This document shows positions 9,000 through 16,337 of a stretch of DNA of 55,289 nucleotides, piece by piece (positions within the stretch are counted from its first letter, which is position 1; the number at the start of each line of letters is the position of its first letter). Location: assembly GCF_021030645.1 (NCBI RefSeq), contig NZ_JACGCJ010000019.1:1-55289 (forward strand), read 5' to 3'. Origin of the DNA: Agrilactobacillus fermenti (lineage in GTDB: Bacteria > Bacillota > Bacilli > Lactobacillales > Lactobacillaceae). The translations under genes were made by a program, and so were the position numbers. The notes beneath the pieces were generated by a model. It was not told the origin of the DNA. It ran no database searches and saw only the letters and a program-made list of their open reading frames with translations.

Positions 9000-9905
9000 C
9001 TATTTTGCGCTGGAACTTGAATTAGAAGAAGATAAGTAACCAGCTAAAACATCTTTCAAATCATTATCTTTAATGGAAATGTCACCGCGTTTAAGCACTT
9101 TAGATAAAACGCTTTGCATTACAGTAGAATCTTGCATCCACTTAGCATAGACTTGGTTCTTTAATTCTGCAGTGTGGTCTGACATCTTGCCTTTACCAGG
9201 ATTTTTAACCATCTTGATAACATCATAACCAGTGTCTGTTTTAACCGGTGTCTGTGTGATCTCGCCATTCTTCAATTTGAAAGCAGCTTGTTTGAAAGCA
9301 GATGGTAATGAAGAATCAGTATTATCAAAAGCAGGCAACTTACCACCATTGTTCTTAGTTGAAGAATCAGTTGAACTCTTCTTAGCTAAGTCATCAAATT
9401 TAGCACCATTGTTTAATTGGTTAATAATATCTTTAGCATCGTCTTCTTTAGCAACTAAGATATGTTGAACAGTAACTTTTGGTTGATATGACTTCCATTG
9501 TGTTTTCAGATCAGAATTTGTAACTTGCTTATTAGCTTTTAAAGCAGCTTCTGTTAATAAGTTAGTCCGAATATTTTTCTTTAAACCAGAAGCAGTCAAG
9601 CCGTTTTGTTGCAAAATAGAACTGAATGAAGAACCATATTGGTCTTTATACTTATTGTATTGTTGGTTGACCTGCTTGTCAGAAACTTTACTACCATATT
9701 GATCTTCCAAAACTTTGGTAATGATCATAGTCTGTAAGGTTGACTTACCAGCTTGGGATTTCTTCATTTCATTATAGAATTCATCCTTAGTGATTTTGCC
9801 ACCTTTAGTGGTTGCAACTGTACTGTTATTTGAACAGCCAGCAGCGACAAGAACAAGCATGATACCAGCAACAGCTAGTAAGAGCTTTTTAAAACCCTTT
9901 GACAT
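9000..9905 (-). CDS. prsA: peptidyl-prolyl isomerase lipoprotein PrsA
   Basis: A 301-residue extracytoplasmic folding factor for secreted proteins. It has a lipoprotein signal with lipobox VAAGC (the Cys at about 24 is the lipid anchor), an N-terminal chaperone part, and a parvulin-type isomerase domain at about 135-225 ([47 protein letters not shown]). The start is the ATG at 9903-9905 (MSKGFKK), with AGGATG 11 bases before it; the upstream ATG overlaps that ribosome site. It is monocistronic between a terminator and a promoter region that contains a palindrome at 9935-9951. Confidence 0.95.
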   Translation of the reverse strand: MSKGFKKLLLAVAGIMLVLVAAGCSNNSTVATTKGGKITKDEFYNEMKKSQAGKSTLQTMIITKVLEDQYGSKVSDKQVNQQYNKYKDQYGSSFSSILQQNGLTASGLKKNIRTNLLTEAALKANKQVTNSDLKTQWKSYQPKVTVQHILVAKEDDAKDIINQLNNGAKFDDLAKKSSTDSSTKNNGGKLPAFDNTDSSLPSAFKQAAFKLKNGEITQTPVKTDTGYDVIKMVKNPGKGKMSDHTAELKNQVYAKWMQDSTVMQSVLSKVLKRGDISIKDNDLKDVLAGYLSSSNSSSSAK

Positions 9906-9934
9906 CAAAAAACACATCCTAATTGTATAATATT

Positions 9935-9951
9935 TTACTGTACTTCAGTAA
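9935..9951 (-). promoter_or_regulatory. palindrome at the prsA promoter (possible operator)
   Basis: TTACTG-TACTT-CAGTAA is a perfect 6+5+6 inverted repeat containing TACT-N7-AGTA. Read on the minus strand, its first half can serve as a weak -35 (TTACTG) 18 bases before TACAAT. It has the same architecture as the sites at 36021-36037 and 49085-49101. Confidence 0.4.
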
Positions 9952-10045
9952 TGTCCTTGATTAATATACCATAACTGAAAAAATAATGACATGACTTCAC
10001 GAATATTCACACTATTTTCATGAATATTTATAAAACATGTAATTT

Positions 10046-10384
10046 TTATGAAGGCTTCACGTTTTGCACCACATCAGTTAAATCTGAGACCTCAGCTTTG
10101 ATTTGTTTAATACGTGGTTCTGTTTGAAAATTAAATGTTTTCATAGATTTCTGAATGTCATCAACCGCTGAAACAGCTGTTGTTTGAGTTTCGTGGGCAA
10201 GATTATGTAATGCTGTCTTAAATGTGCCTAGGCTTTTTTGAAAATCATTGGTGGCTATTGTAACGTCAGCAACATAATTGGTTAAGCTTTGAATCCGTTG
10301 TGCGCCAGTCCTTTTGACAGTTAGTAAGCCATACGTGGCACCGGCGATCAACCCCCAAGTTAATCCAGTTGAAAATTTTGCCAT
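10046..10384 (-). CDS. yhaH: YtxH-domain small membrane-associated protein (YhaH-like)
   Basis: A 112-residue protein. A hydrophobic Gly/Ala N-terminal segment (about residues 8-22, GLIAGATYGLLTV) is followed by KRTGAQR and a long amphipathic helical region, the pattern of the YtxH family. YtxH proteins are named from Bacillus stress-induced proteins, and their molecular function is not known. It starts 2 bases after hit, with GGAGGTTTAATC in front, so it is co-transcribed with hit. In Bacillus, yhaH also lies near hit and prsA, which supports the assignment by position. Confidence 0.75.
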   Translation of the reverse strand: MAKFSTGLTWGLIAGATYGLLTVKRTGAQRIQSLTNYVADVTIATNDFQKSLGTFKTALHNLAHETQTTAVSAVDDIQKSMKTFNFQTEPRIKQIKAEVSDLTDVVQNVKPS

Positions 10385-10386
10385 GA

Positions 10387-10815
10387 TTAAACCTCCAAAT
10401 GTGCTTTGATATTATCGGCAATCGTTTGCAGCTTCTCCGGTGTGTACTGATCCGTATGGTCACCCCAATGGATCCAAAAGTCATCTTTTTTGGAATATCG
10501 GGGCACAAAGTGAATGTGAGAATGAAAGACGGATTGGTAGGCAAGTTCACCATTATTGTTGGCAATATTCATCGCGACAATGTTTGGATCACTGGCTTTG
10601 ATTGCCTTAGCAATTTTAGGGACGCGACTAAACACTTGAGCTGCCAGCGTCTCATCGTAGGCAAAAATATCCGGTACATGGACTTTGGGCACAAGTAAAG
10701 TATGACCCGGTGTTACTTGAGAAATATCCAAAAATACTTTGACATAATCATCCTCATAAATAGTTGTGCTGGGGATTTCGTTGCGAATGATCTTGCAAAA
10801 AATACAGTCTTCCAT
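10387..10815 (-). CDS. hit: HIT-family nucleotide hydrolase
   Basis: A 142-residue histidine-triad protein. The family hydrolyses nucleoside phosphoramidates and related adenylylated compounds. The catalytic triad HSHIHFVPR is near residue 97. CIFCKI near the start provides the Cys pair often found in this subgroup. It diverges from ecsA, as hit and ecsAB do in Bacillus and relatives. AGGAGGGCC precedes the ATG at 10813-10815. Confidence 0.95.
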   Translation of the reverse strand: MEDCIFCKIIRNEIPSTTIYEDDYVKVFLDISQVTPGHTLLVPKVHVPDIFAYDETLAAQVFSRVPKIAKAIKASDPNIVAMNIANNNGELAYQSVFHSHIHFVPRYSKKDDFWIHWGDHTDQYTPEKLQTIADNIKAHLEV

Positions 10816-10931
10816 AAATATGGCCCTCCTAAAAAATAAAGAAAATCAATTTCTAAACTTTATTTTTCATGCTATCATAAAGTGATTAACTTATACAGAG
10901 CGAATACTTAGCAAAAAATGAGGGTAATATT

Positions 10932-11675
10932 TTGAGTTTAGAGATTAATAATTTAACTGGCGGCTACGCACATGTAGCTGTTTTAAAAAATGTGAATTTT
11001 AAAGCTGAAGATGGTCAAATAACCGGCTTAATTGGCTTGAATGGCGCCGGAAAATCAACAACGATCAAACATGTCATTGGTTTGTTGACCCCACAAAAGG
11101 GTGAGATAAAAGTCGATGGCAAAACATTGAAAAGTGATCGTGACGCCTATCACAAAAAAATTGCTTATGTCCCCGAAACGCCTGTTTTGTATCCAGAATT
11201 AACCTTGCGAGAACATATCGAATTGGCAATTATGGCTTACGATTTAGATGCGAATCAAACGATGGCTCGGGTTCAAGAGCTACTTAAAAAATTTCGCTTA
11301 GATAACAAATTAGATTGGTTCCCTAATAATTTCTCCAAGGGGATGCAGCAAAAGGTCATGATTGCTTGTGCATTCATGACTGACGCCCGCTTATTTATCA
11401 TTGATGAACCATTTACTGGGCTTGATCCTTTAGCCATTCATGATTTATTGGACATTGTGGAAGCCAAGAAAAAACAAGGGGCGGCTATTTTAATGTCTAC
11501 CCACATTTTAGCAACTGCACAACAATATGCTGATCGGTTTGTATTATTAAATAATGGTCAAGTTCGTGCTCAAGGTAGTTTAGACGAGTTGAAATCTGAA
11601 TTCCACATGTCTAATGCAAATTTAGATGATATCTACATGCAAATGACAAGAGAGGGTGTTGACGCAAATGCTTGA
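10932..11675 (+). CDS. ecsA: ABC transporter ATP-binding protein EcsA
   Basis: A 247-residue ATPase. It has Walker A GLNGAGKST near 36, signature FSKGMQQK near 134, Walker B LFIIDEP near 155 and a switch His in MSTHIL. Together with EcsB it forms the Ecs transporter. Ecs affects regulated intramembrane proteolysis by RasP and protein secretion in Bacillus; its substrate is unsettled. The start is TTG at 10932 behind GAGGG, the first codon giving the usual N-terminus. It overlaps ecsB by 8 bases. Confidence 0.94.
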   Translation: MSLEINNLTGGYAHVAVLKNVNFKAEDGQITGLIGLNGAGKSTTIKHVIGLLTPQKGEIKVDGKTLKSDRDAYHKKIAYVPETPVLYPELTLREHIELAIMAYDLDANQTMARVQELLKKFRLDNKLDWFPNNFSKGMQQKVMIACAFMTDARLFIIDEPFTGLDPLAIHDLLDIVEAKKKQGAAILMSTHILATAQQYADRFVLLNNGQVRAQGSLDELKSEFHMSNANLDDIYMQMTREGVDANA

Positions 11676-12888
11676 TTTATGGAAAAAGCGATTGCGGAAG
11701 CATCAAATGGAACAGTTTAAATACTTGAAACTTGTTTTCAATGATCACTTTGTCATCGCCTTGATTTTTCTGATTGGTGCGTTGGGTGTAGGCTACGCTT
11801 CATTGGTCCGTCTCGTTGCCCATGCTTATTGGTGGGGGCCCATCGTTCTCAGTTTAATATATTCGTTGATTCTGGCAATTGGGCGTTTTGCTAATTTGAT
11901 TGAAGCAGCCGATAGCACGTTTCTGTTACCAAAGGAAGGCGAGTTCTTCCACTATCTACTAGCAGCCAGAAAATACAGTTTAATTTTACCGATAATCGTA
12001 ATTTTCGGATTGAATTTGGCCATTTTACCGCTCACATTGGTTCTAGTACAGGGGAGTAGCGTTTGGACGGTTATTTTAATGGCCCTAAGCACACTAATTT
12101 TTAAAGATGTGTTACTCTGGGTCGAACTTATGAATTGCTATGATGGCAATACCATTAACACGAACTGGCTCTTAAATAAATCTTTTTGGTATGGCTTAGC
12201 GTTGCTTTCATTTTTATTAGGATTTTATGTTTCCCCTATCATCACAGTCGTGTTAGCTCTGATTGGTAATTTATGGTTACGGCATCAAGTAATCAATTAT
12301 GTCATTTCCGGCAATTTACGATTTTCAGTTGTTATTGCCAATGAAAATGCACGTCAGTTTAGAATATTAAAAATCTATAATTTATTTACAGATGTTCCAA
12401 GTTTGCAAAGTCCAGCAAAACGCCGGAAATATTTAGATCCATTTTTACGCTTAGTTAAACCAAATCACGAGAATAGCTTTCTCTATCTGTTTTTCCGGGG
12501 ATTTTTGAGAGGGACAGAATACCTGGGTTTTTATTTACGATTTGTCATTATCGGCACCATCATTTTATTTTTTATTCATCAAATTTGGGTCGGCACTGTT
12601 TTGTATCTTTTATTCTTATACTTATCAGGCTTTCAATTATTACCGTTTTATAGTCAGTATGATGGCATTGTTTTTACCAAACTTTATCCCGTTACGTCTA
12701 AAGCTAAATTGCATAGTTTCCAACAATTGCTGGTTGGTTTAATGAGTGTTCAATGGTTGATTATGTCTATGCCTTTGATCATTAACTTTTATCAGAACCC
12801 CCTTGTTTGGGTATGCATAGCTGTTGGTTTGTTATTCGTTTTGGCTTTTGTTTATGGCTATAGTAAAACTAGAATTAAGAAAGTCTAA
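11668..12888 (+). CDS. ecsB: ABC transporter membrane protein EcsB
   Basis: A 406-residue polytopic membrane protein with about 8-10 hydrophobic segments (for example 30-52, 60-80, 105-135 and 155-205, and a second set from about 285). It is the partner of EcsA. The start chosen is the ATG at 11668, overlapping the end of ecsA and preceded by AGAGGG; an in-frame ATG at 11656 has no ribosome site. No ecsC follows. The family assignment rests on length, hydrophobic pattern and the ecsA neighbour. Confidence 0.88.
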   Translation: MLDLWKKRLRKHQMEQFKYLKLVFNDHFVIALIFLIGALGVGYASLVRLVAHAYWWGPIVLSLIYSLILAIGRFANLIEAADSTFLLPKEGEFFHYLLAARKYSLILPIIVIFGLNLAILPLTLVLVQGSSVWTVILMALSTLIFKDVLLWVELMNCYDGNTINTNWLLNKSFWYGLALLSFLLGFYVSPIITVVLALIGNLWLRHQVINYVISGNLRFSVVIANENARQFRILKIYNLFTDVPSLQSPAKRRKYLDPFLRLVKPNHENSFLYLFFRGFLRGTEYLGFYLRFVIIGTIILFFIHQIWVGTVLYLLFLYLSGFQLLPFYSQYDGIVFTKLYPVTSKAKLHSFQQLLVGLMSVQWLIMSMPLIINFYQNPLVWVCIAVGLLFVLAFVYGYSKTRIKKV

Positions 12889-12983
12889 AATGAACGGTTG
12901 ACGCTTGCACTTAAAAAAATTAAAATTAGCATTCGTATATATCTTAAATTTGACTGTTTAAAATTTAATTATTCGCAAATAAA

Positions 12984-13024
12984 TAGTGGCTGAAAACAAA
13001 GCGTTCGTTTTGTCTAAGCCACTA
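12984..13024. other. strong hairpin between ecsB and ytmP
   Basis: TAGTGGCT at 12984-12991 pairs with AGCCACTA at 13017-13024, and the inner ACAAA/TTTGT also pairs around GCGTTCG. No T run follows on the plus strand, so it is not a classical terminator in that direction. It may stabilise the 3' end of the ecsAB mRNA or lie in the leader of ytmP. Confidence 0.6.
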
Positions 13025-13084
13025 GGAAAATCAAAATAGACGAATTGATCCAAATGAGTGGACGATTTAGAGGGGTTTGACTGT

Positions 13085-13858
13085 ATGGCTTTTGGACTCA
13101 GTCAGGATTGGGAGATTCATTCAGCAGGTGGCAGCACAGGTAACGCATTTATAGCTTCGCATTCACAGGAAAAAATTTTTATTAAACGAAATACGTCACC
13201 TTTTCTGGCAGCTTTATCTGCTGAGGGGATCACACCCAAACTATTATGGACAAAAAGAATGCCCAACGGCGATGTCATCACGGCGCAACAGTGGGTGGCA
13301 GGCACGACTTTAACAGCAGAACAAATGAATGGACCAAAAACAGCGGCATTGTTAGCAAAAGTTCATAGTTCAAACCTTTTAAAGGGCATGTTGGAAAAAA
13401 TGGGCGGTAGTTTTGTTACTGCCGATCAAATGTTGGTCCAATTGGAACAGACACTACCAGATCAGCTACGTTACTTACCGTCAATTATTAAAGGTATCAC
13501 TTGGTTAGAAGACCATACGTTGCAGGTCCCGGTTACGGAATATCGTGTCTGTCACGGTGATCTGAATAAAAAAAATTGGTTAGAAACAGTCAACGATACC
13601 CTTTTTTTGGTCGATTGGGATCAAGCAATTTTGACTGATCCTGCCTACGATTTAACAACAGTGTTGATCAATTATGTGCCCAGATCGTCTTGGACGCGTT
13701 GGTTGGCAGATTATGGCCAGCAATTGGATACCGATTTGATTGGTCGTATTCGTTGGTATAGTATCTTACAAGAAATTATTTCAATTATTCAACAAACAAC
13801 CAATTTAACGAATTTACGTGAAGAAATGTCACGATTAGATCAGTTGATTGATCGTTAA
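13085..13858 (+). CDS. ytmP: APH-fold phosphotransferase YtmP
   Basis: A 257-residue kinase-like protein of the aminoglycoside phosphotransferase/choline kinase fold. The catalytic loop CHGDLNKKNW near 157 and the metal-binding VDWDQA near 177 are intact, so it is probably an active small-molecule kinase. The substrate is unknown. The start is the ATG at 13085 behind AGGGG; the earlier GTG at 13058 has no ribosome site. It sits 15 bases before trmB, as ytmP does before the trmB gene in Bacillus. Confidence 0.82.
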   Translation: MAFGLSQDWEIHSAGGSTGNAFIASHSQEKIFIKRNTSPFLAALSAEGITPKLLWTKRMPNGDVITAQQWVAGTTLTAEQMNGPKTAALLAKVHSSNLLKGMLEKMGGSFVTADQMLVQLEQTLPDQLRYLPSIIKGITWLEDHTLQVPVTEYRVCHGDLNKKNWLETVNDTLFLVDWDQAILTDPAYDLTTVLINYVPRSSWTRWLADYGQQLDTDLIGRIRWYSILQEIISIIQQTTNLTNLREEMSRLDQLIDR

Positions 13859-13873
13859 ACTAATGGAGGTCTT

Positions 13874-14521
13874 ATGCGTTTAAGAAATAAACCCTGGGCA
13901 AAAACATTAATTGCTCAAAATCCACAATGGCTCGTTGAGGCGAAAGATCGAACTCAAATTGAGTGGGACCAACGTTTTCAAAAGAGACAACCACTTCACA
14001 TTGAAGTGGGCTCTGGCAAGGGTCAATTTGTGATCCAAATGGCTCAAGCATTCCCTGAAATCAATTTTGTTGCTGTTGAAGTACAGGAAGCTGCAGTCGC
14101 CATGATCTTAAAGAAGCAAGTCGCACTACAATTACCAAATCTACAGATTCTTTATGCTAATGGTGCTGAATTAACGGATTTTTTTATGCCGCACACTATT
14201 GCGACCATCTATTTAAATTTTTCCGATCCCTGGCCAAAAACGCGGCACGAAAAAAGGCGTCTAACCTACCGTTCTTTTCTTAAACAATACCAGACCTTGC
14301 TTGACGTTGAGGGACGGATCGAATTCAAAACGGATAATCGTGGCTTATTTGAGTATTCACTGGTTAGTTTTAGCCAGTATGGGTTAATTTTAGATTTTGT
14401 TTCTTTAGATTTGCATCATGATACTAGGGTAACTTTTAATATTGAAACTGAATATGAAACAAAGTTTACTCAGAAAGGTCAACCAATTTATCAGGTTAAA
14501 GCTCATTTTAAACAAGATTAA
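13874..14521 (+). CDS. trmB: tRNA (guanine-N7-)-methyltransferase TrmB
   Basis: A 215-residue class I methyltransferase that makes m7G46 in tRNA using S-adenosylmethionine. The SAM-binding loop EVGSGKGQFV is near 43, the catalytic and family motif FSDPWPKTRHEKRR near 116, and the C-terminal ETEYETKF near 193. Length is typical. TGGAGG precedes the ATG, and the gene is transcribed with ytmP. Confidence 0.96.
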   Translation: MRLRNKPWAKTLIAQNPQWLVEAKDRTQIEWDQRFQKRQPLHIEVGSGKGQFVIQMAQAFPEINFVAVEVQEAAVAMILKKQVALQLPNLQILYANGAELTDFFMPHTIATIYLNFSDPWPKTRHEKRRLTYRSFLKQYQTLLDVEGRIEFKTDNRGLFEYSLVSFSQYGLILDFVSLDLHHDTRVTFNIETEYETKFTQKGQPIYQVKAHFKQD

Positions 14522-14556
14522 GTTCTTTAAAGCTACAATTTTAGGTTTTTGGCCAC

Positions 14557-14597
14557 AAAAAAGTCGGCAACAAAACTCATGTTTCGTTCCGACAACT
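14557..14597 (-). terminator. terminator for the minus-strand gene at 14627-14956
   Basis: AGTCGG at 14562-14567 pairs with CCGAC at 14589-14593, with partial pairing inside (AAAC/GTTT). On the minus strand a run of six T follows the stem. It lies between the convergent genes trmB and the ytzB-like gene. Confidence 0.7.
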
Positions 14598-14626
14598 GTT
14601 AGTTATAAAAACTATTGTTTTGGGTG

Positions 14627-14956
14627 TTAAATTTTGTAAATATCCAATAATTCACCGTTTTTCGCATCAACAGCAAATTGATACTGTTGCAGGGTACCAT
14701 CTTCATCGCGGGTAACACCGCCGAAGTAGGCTTTTGCACTATGTTGGCTATCTGAATAAGGTGCTGGCATATGCTCGATCCAAGCTGCTTCAATCGGACC
14801 CTCACGTAGGAAAAGCGACTTAACATGGTCTAGGATTTCATTGCGGTGTTTATTAATATTGTAATCTTTATAAGCAGCGCATACCCCAGTTATGAGGGCG
14901 CCTGTCAATAATCCATAACCAAAGGAACTTGTTGAATTTGATTCGCGTTTTGTCAT
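14627..14956 (-). CDS. small membrane-anchored PepSY-like protein
   Basis: A 109-residue protein. A short polar head is followed by a Gly/Ala-rich hydrophobic segment (about 12-30, a probable membrane anchor), and then a soluble domain whose end, YQFAVDAKNGELLDIYKI, resembles a PepSY repeat. PepSY domains are often linked to protease inhibition or the cell surface; its role here is unknown. AAAGGAGG precedes the ATG. In Bacillus the small gene ytzB lies in the same place, next to ytpP, so this may be its counterpart. Confidence 0.65.
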   Translation of the reverse strand: MTKRESNSTSSFGYGLLTGALITGVCAAYKDYNINKHRNEILDHVKSLFLREGPIEAAWIEHMPAPYSDSQHSAKAYFGGVTRDEDGTLQQYQFAVDAKNGELLDIYKI

Positions 14957-15074
14957 TTTTTGGCCTCCTTTTTGTACTTTTAGTATATCGTTTTTTACTG
15001 TTAAACAAAATTATTTTACTTTCTGCTTACTTATAGTAAACTAAAGTGGAAAATAAAGTTAGGATGTGTGGAGA

Positions 15075-15398
15075 ATGAAACAATTAAGCACTTTAGAAAA
15101 TGATAATCTTGAAACATTAACTAAGACGGGCACCCACGTTTTTGTGTTTACAGCAGGTTGGTGTGGGGATTGTCGGGCACTCGCACCTTTTTTACCACAA
15201 ATTGAAGCTGACTACCCTGAAATTGATTTTATTGAAGTTGATCGTGATCAATATATGGATCTGGCACAAAAATGGCAAATCTTTGGCATTCCATCTTTTG
15301 TTGCTATTAAAGACGGCAAAGAGATTGGGCGTTATGTGAATAAAGAACGCAAAACGAAGAAACAGGTTGAAGATTTTATTAATTCATTACCTGCATAA
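15075..15398 (+). CDS. ytpP: thioredoxin-like protein YtpP
   Basis: A 107-residue thioredoxin-fold protein with the redox motif WCGDC near residue 29, FIEVDRDQ, and the cis-Pro in GIPSFVAI. It probably reduces disulfides or acts in thiol homeostasis, and may work with bacillithiol- or CoA-type mixed disulfides, although the substrate is not known. The start is the ATG at 15075 (MKQLSTLEND), with AGGATG eight bases ahead; a GTG nine bases upstream is less likely. ytpR follows after 23 bases. Confidence 0.9.
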   Translation: MKQLSTLENDNLETLTKTGTHVFVFTAGWCGDCRALAPFLPQIEADYPEIDFIEVDRDQYMDLAQKWQIFGIPSFVAIKDGKEIGRYVNKERKTKKQVEDFINSLPA

Positions 15399-15421
15399 AA
15401 ATTAAAGGAGTTTTAATATTC

Positions 15422-16057
15422 ATGTTAATTGCAAGTTATAATCCTATTGGTTTAGGCGATGTACTAGTTGTCATTTTAGGACCCGATGGTACTGCGCAGA
15501 AGGCGAAAACGAATGCTGATGTAACTCGGATTGTCAATCAAGATACACAAGAACCGATCGGATTTAACTTTTTCAATATTTCAAAGCATATCCCTGATTT
15601 AAAGGGTGCTGGGCAAGTATTCTTAAACCAAGTGCAGATTGATGTGTTGAATGACATGATTGTAGCAGCTGGGTGGTCTGACCAGCTTCAGCAAGATGAA
15701 ACTGCTAAGTTTGTGGTTGGGCACGTGGACGAAGTTAGTGATCATCCTGATTCTGATCACTTGCACATTACAAAAGTGACCGTGGATCAGGGGGTACAAT
15801 TGCAGATTGTTTGCGGTGCACCTAATATTGCTCAGGGGCAAAATGTTGTGGTTGCTAAAATTGGTGCGATGATGCCAGACGGTAGTATTATTTGGCCTGG
15901 TAAATTACGTGGTATAGCGTCTGATGGTATGATCAGTTCTGCTAAGGAATTGGGCATTCCCAATGCACCAAAACAACGTGGTATTTTAGTGCTTGATACC
16001 GATGCACCGGTTGGACGTCCGTTTGATTTTAAAGCTGCACAAACTATGTTTATTTAA
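15422..16057 (+). CDS. ytpR: YtpR-family protein with a tRNA-binding (EMAP II/Trbp111) domain
   Basis: A 211-residue protein with an N-terminal DUF4479 region and a C-terminal OB-fold tRNA-binding domain (about 95-205). Its segment HPDSDHLHITKV and ICGAPNIA-like VCGAPNIAQGQNVVVAKIG closely parallel the N-terminus of PheT in this same window (HPDSDHLNICQVD, VCGAPNVAPGQ). It lacks any synthetase module, so it probably binds tRNA or structured RNA in trans. The function is not established. The ribosome site is AAAGGAG. It is followed by a terminator. Confidence 0.9.
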   Translation: MLIASYNPIGLGDVLVVILGPDGTAQKAKTNADVTRIVNQDTQEPIGFNFFNISKHIPDLKGAGQVFLNQVQIDVLNDMIVAAGWSDQLQQDETAKFVVGHVDEVSDHPDSDHLHITKVTVDQGVQLQIVCGAPNIAQGQNVVVAKIGAMMPDGSIIWPGKLRGIASDGMISSAKELGIPNAPKQRGILVLDTDAPVGRPFDFKAAQTMFI

Positions 16058-16167
16058 TTATTGTGCTGCTGATAATTTAAAATATTTCCCAATAATTTGT
16101 GATGGATTTTAAAATTAAAAGTATCTGTAATTAACCAATATAGCTGGGACATAGCTGTTCAAAACAA

Positions 16168-16221
16168 AATAATCGCGGTTTTCAGACTAATGTTTCATCT
16201 GAAGACTACGATTATTTTTTT
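16168..16221 (+). terminator. terminator after ytpR
   Basis: AATAATCG at 16168-16175 pairs with CGATTATT at 16209-16216, with an inner TTCAGA/TCTGAA pairing, followed by seven T. Just upstream, AGCTGGGACATAGCT (near 16142) is a further small inverted repeat. The rest of 16058-16270 holds nothing else recognisable. Confidence 0.8.
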
Positions 16222-16278
16222 AACACATCATTACGCCAAAGTATGAATTAAATTGATTTAGAAAAACTGGTAACCCTA

Positions 16279-16305
16279 TTGTCTTGGTTAAAATTGTTAT
16301 ATAAT
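16279..16305 (+). promoter_or_regulatory. probable promoter of sftA-murC
   Basis: TTGTCT at 16279-16284 and a consensus TATAAT at 16300-16305, separated by 15 bases, which is slightly short. The ribosome site AAGGGGGAG follows. Confidence 0.55.
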
Positions 16306-16337
16306 GAACGGTGACAATTTTAGAAAGGGGGAGAAGC

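Noticed and set aside
10399-10698. 99-codon plus-strand frame opposite hit
   Set aside because: The HIT protein on the minus strand has its full catalytic triad; the plus frame has no ribosome site or recognisable motif.
15017-15039. TTACT-TAT-AGTAA before ytpP as a further HxlR operator
   Set aside because: The half-sites are only 3 bases apart, not 7 as in the other sites, so it does not share their geometry; it may be chance in AT-rich DNA.
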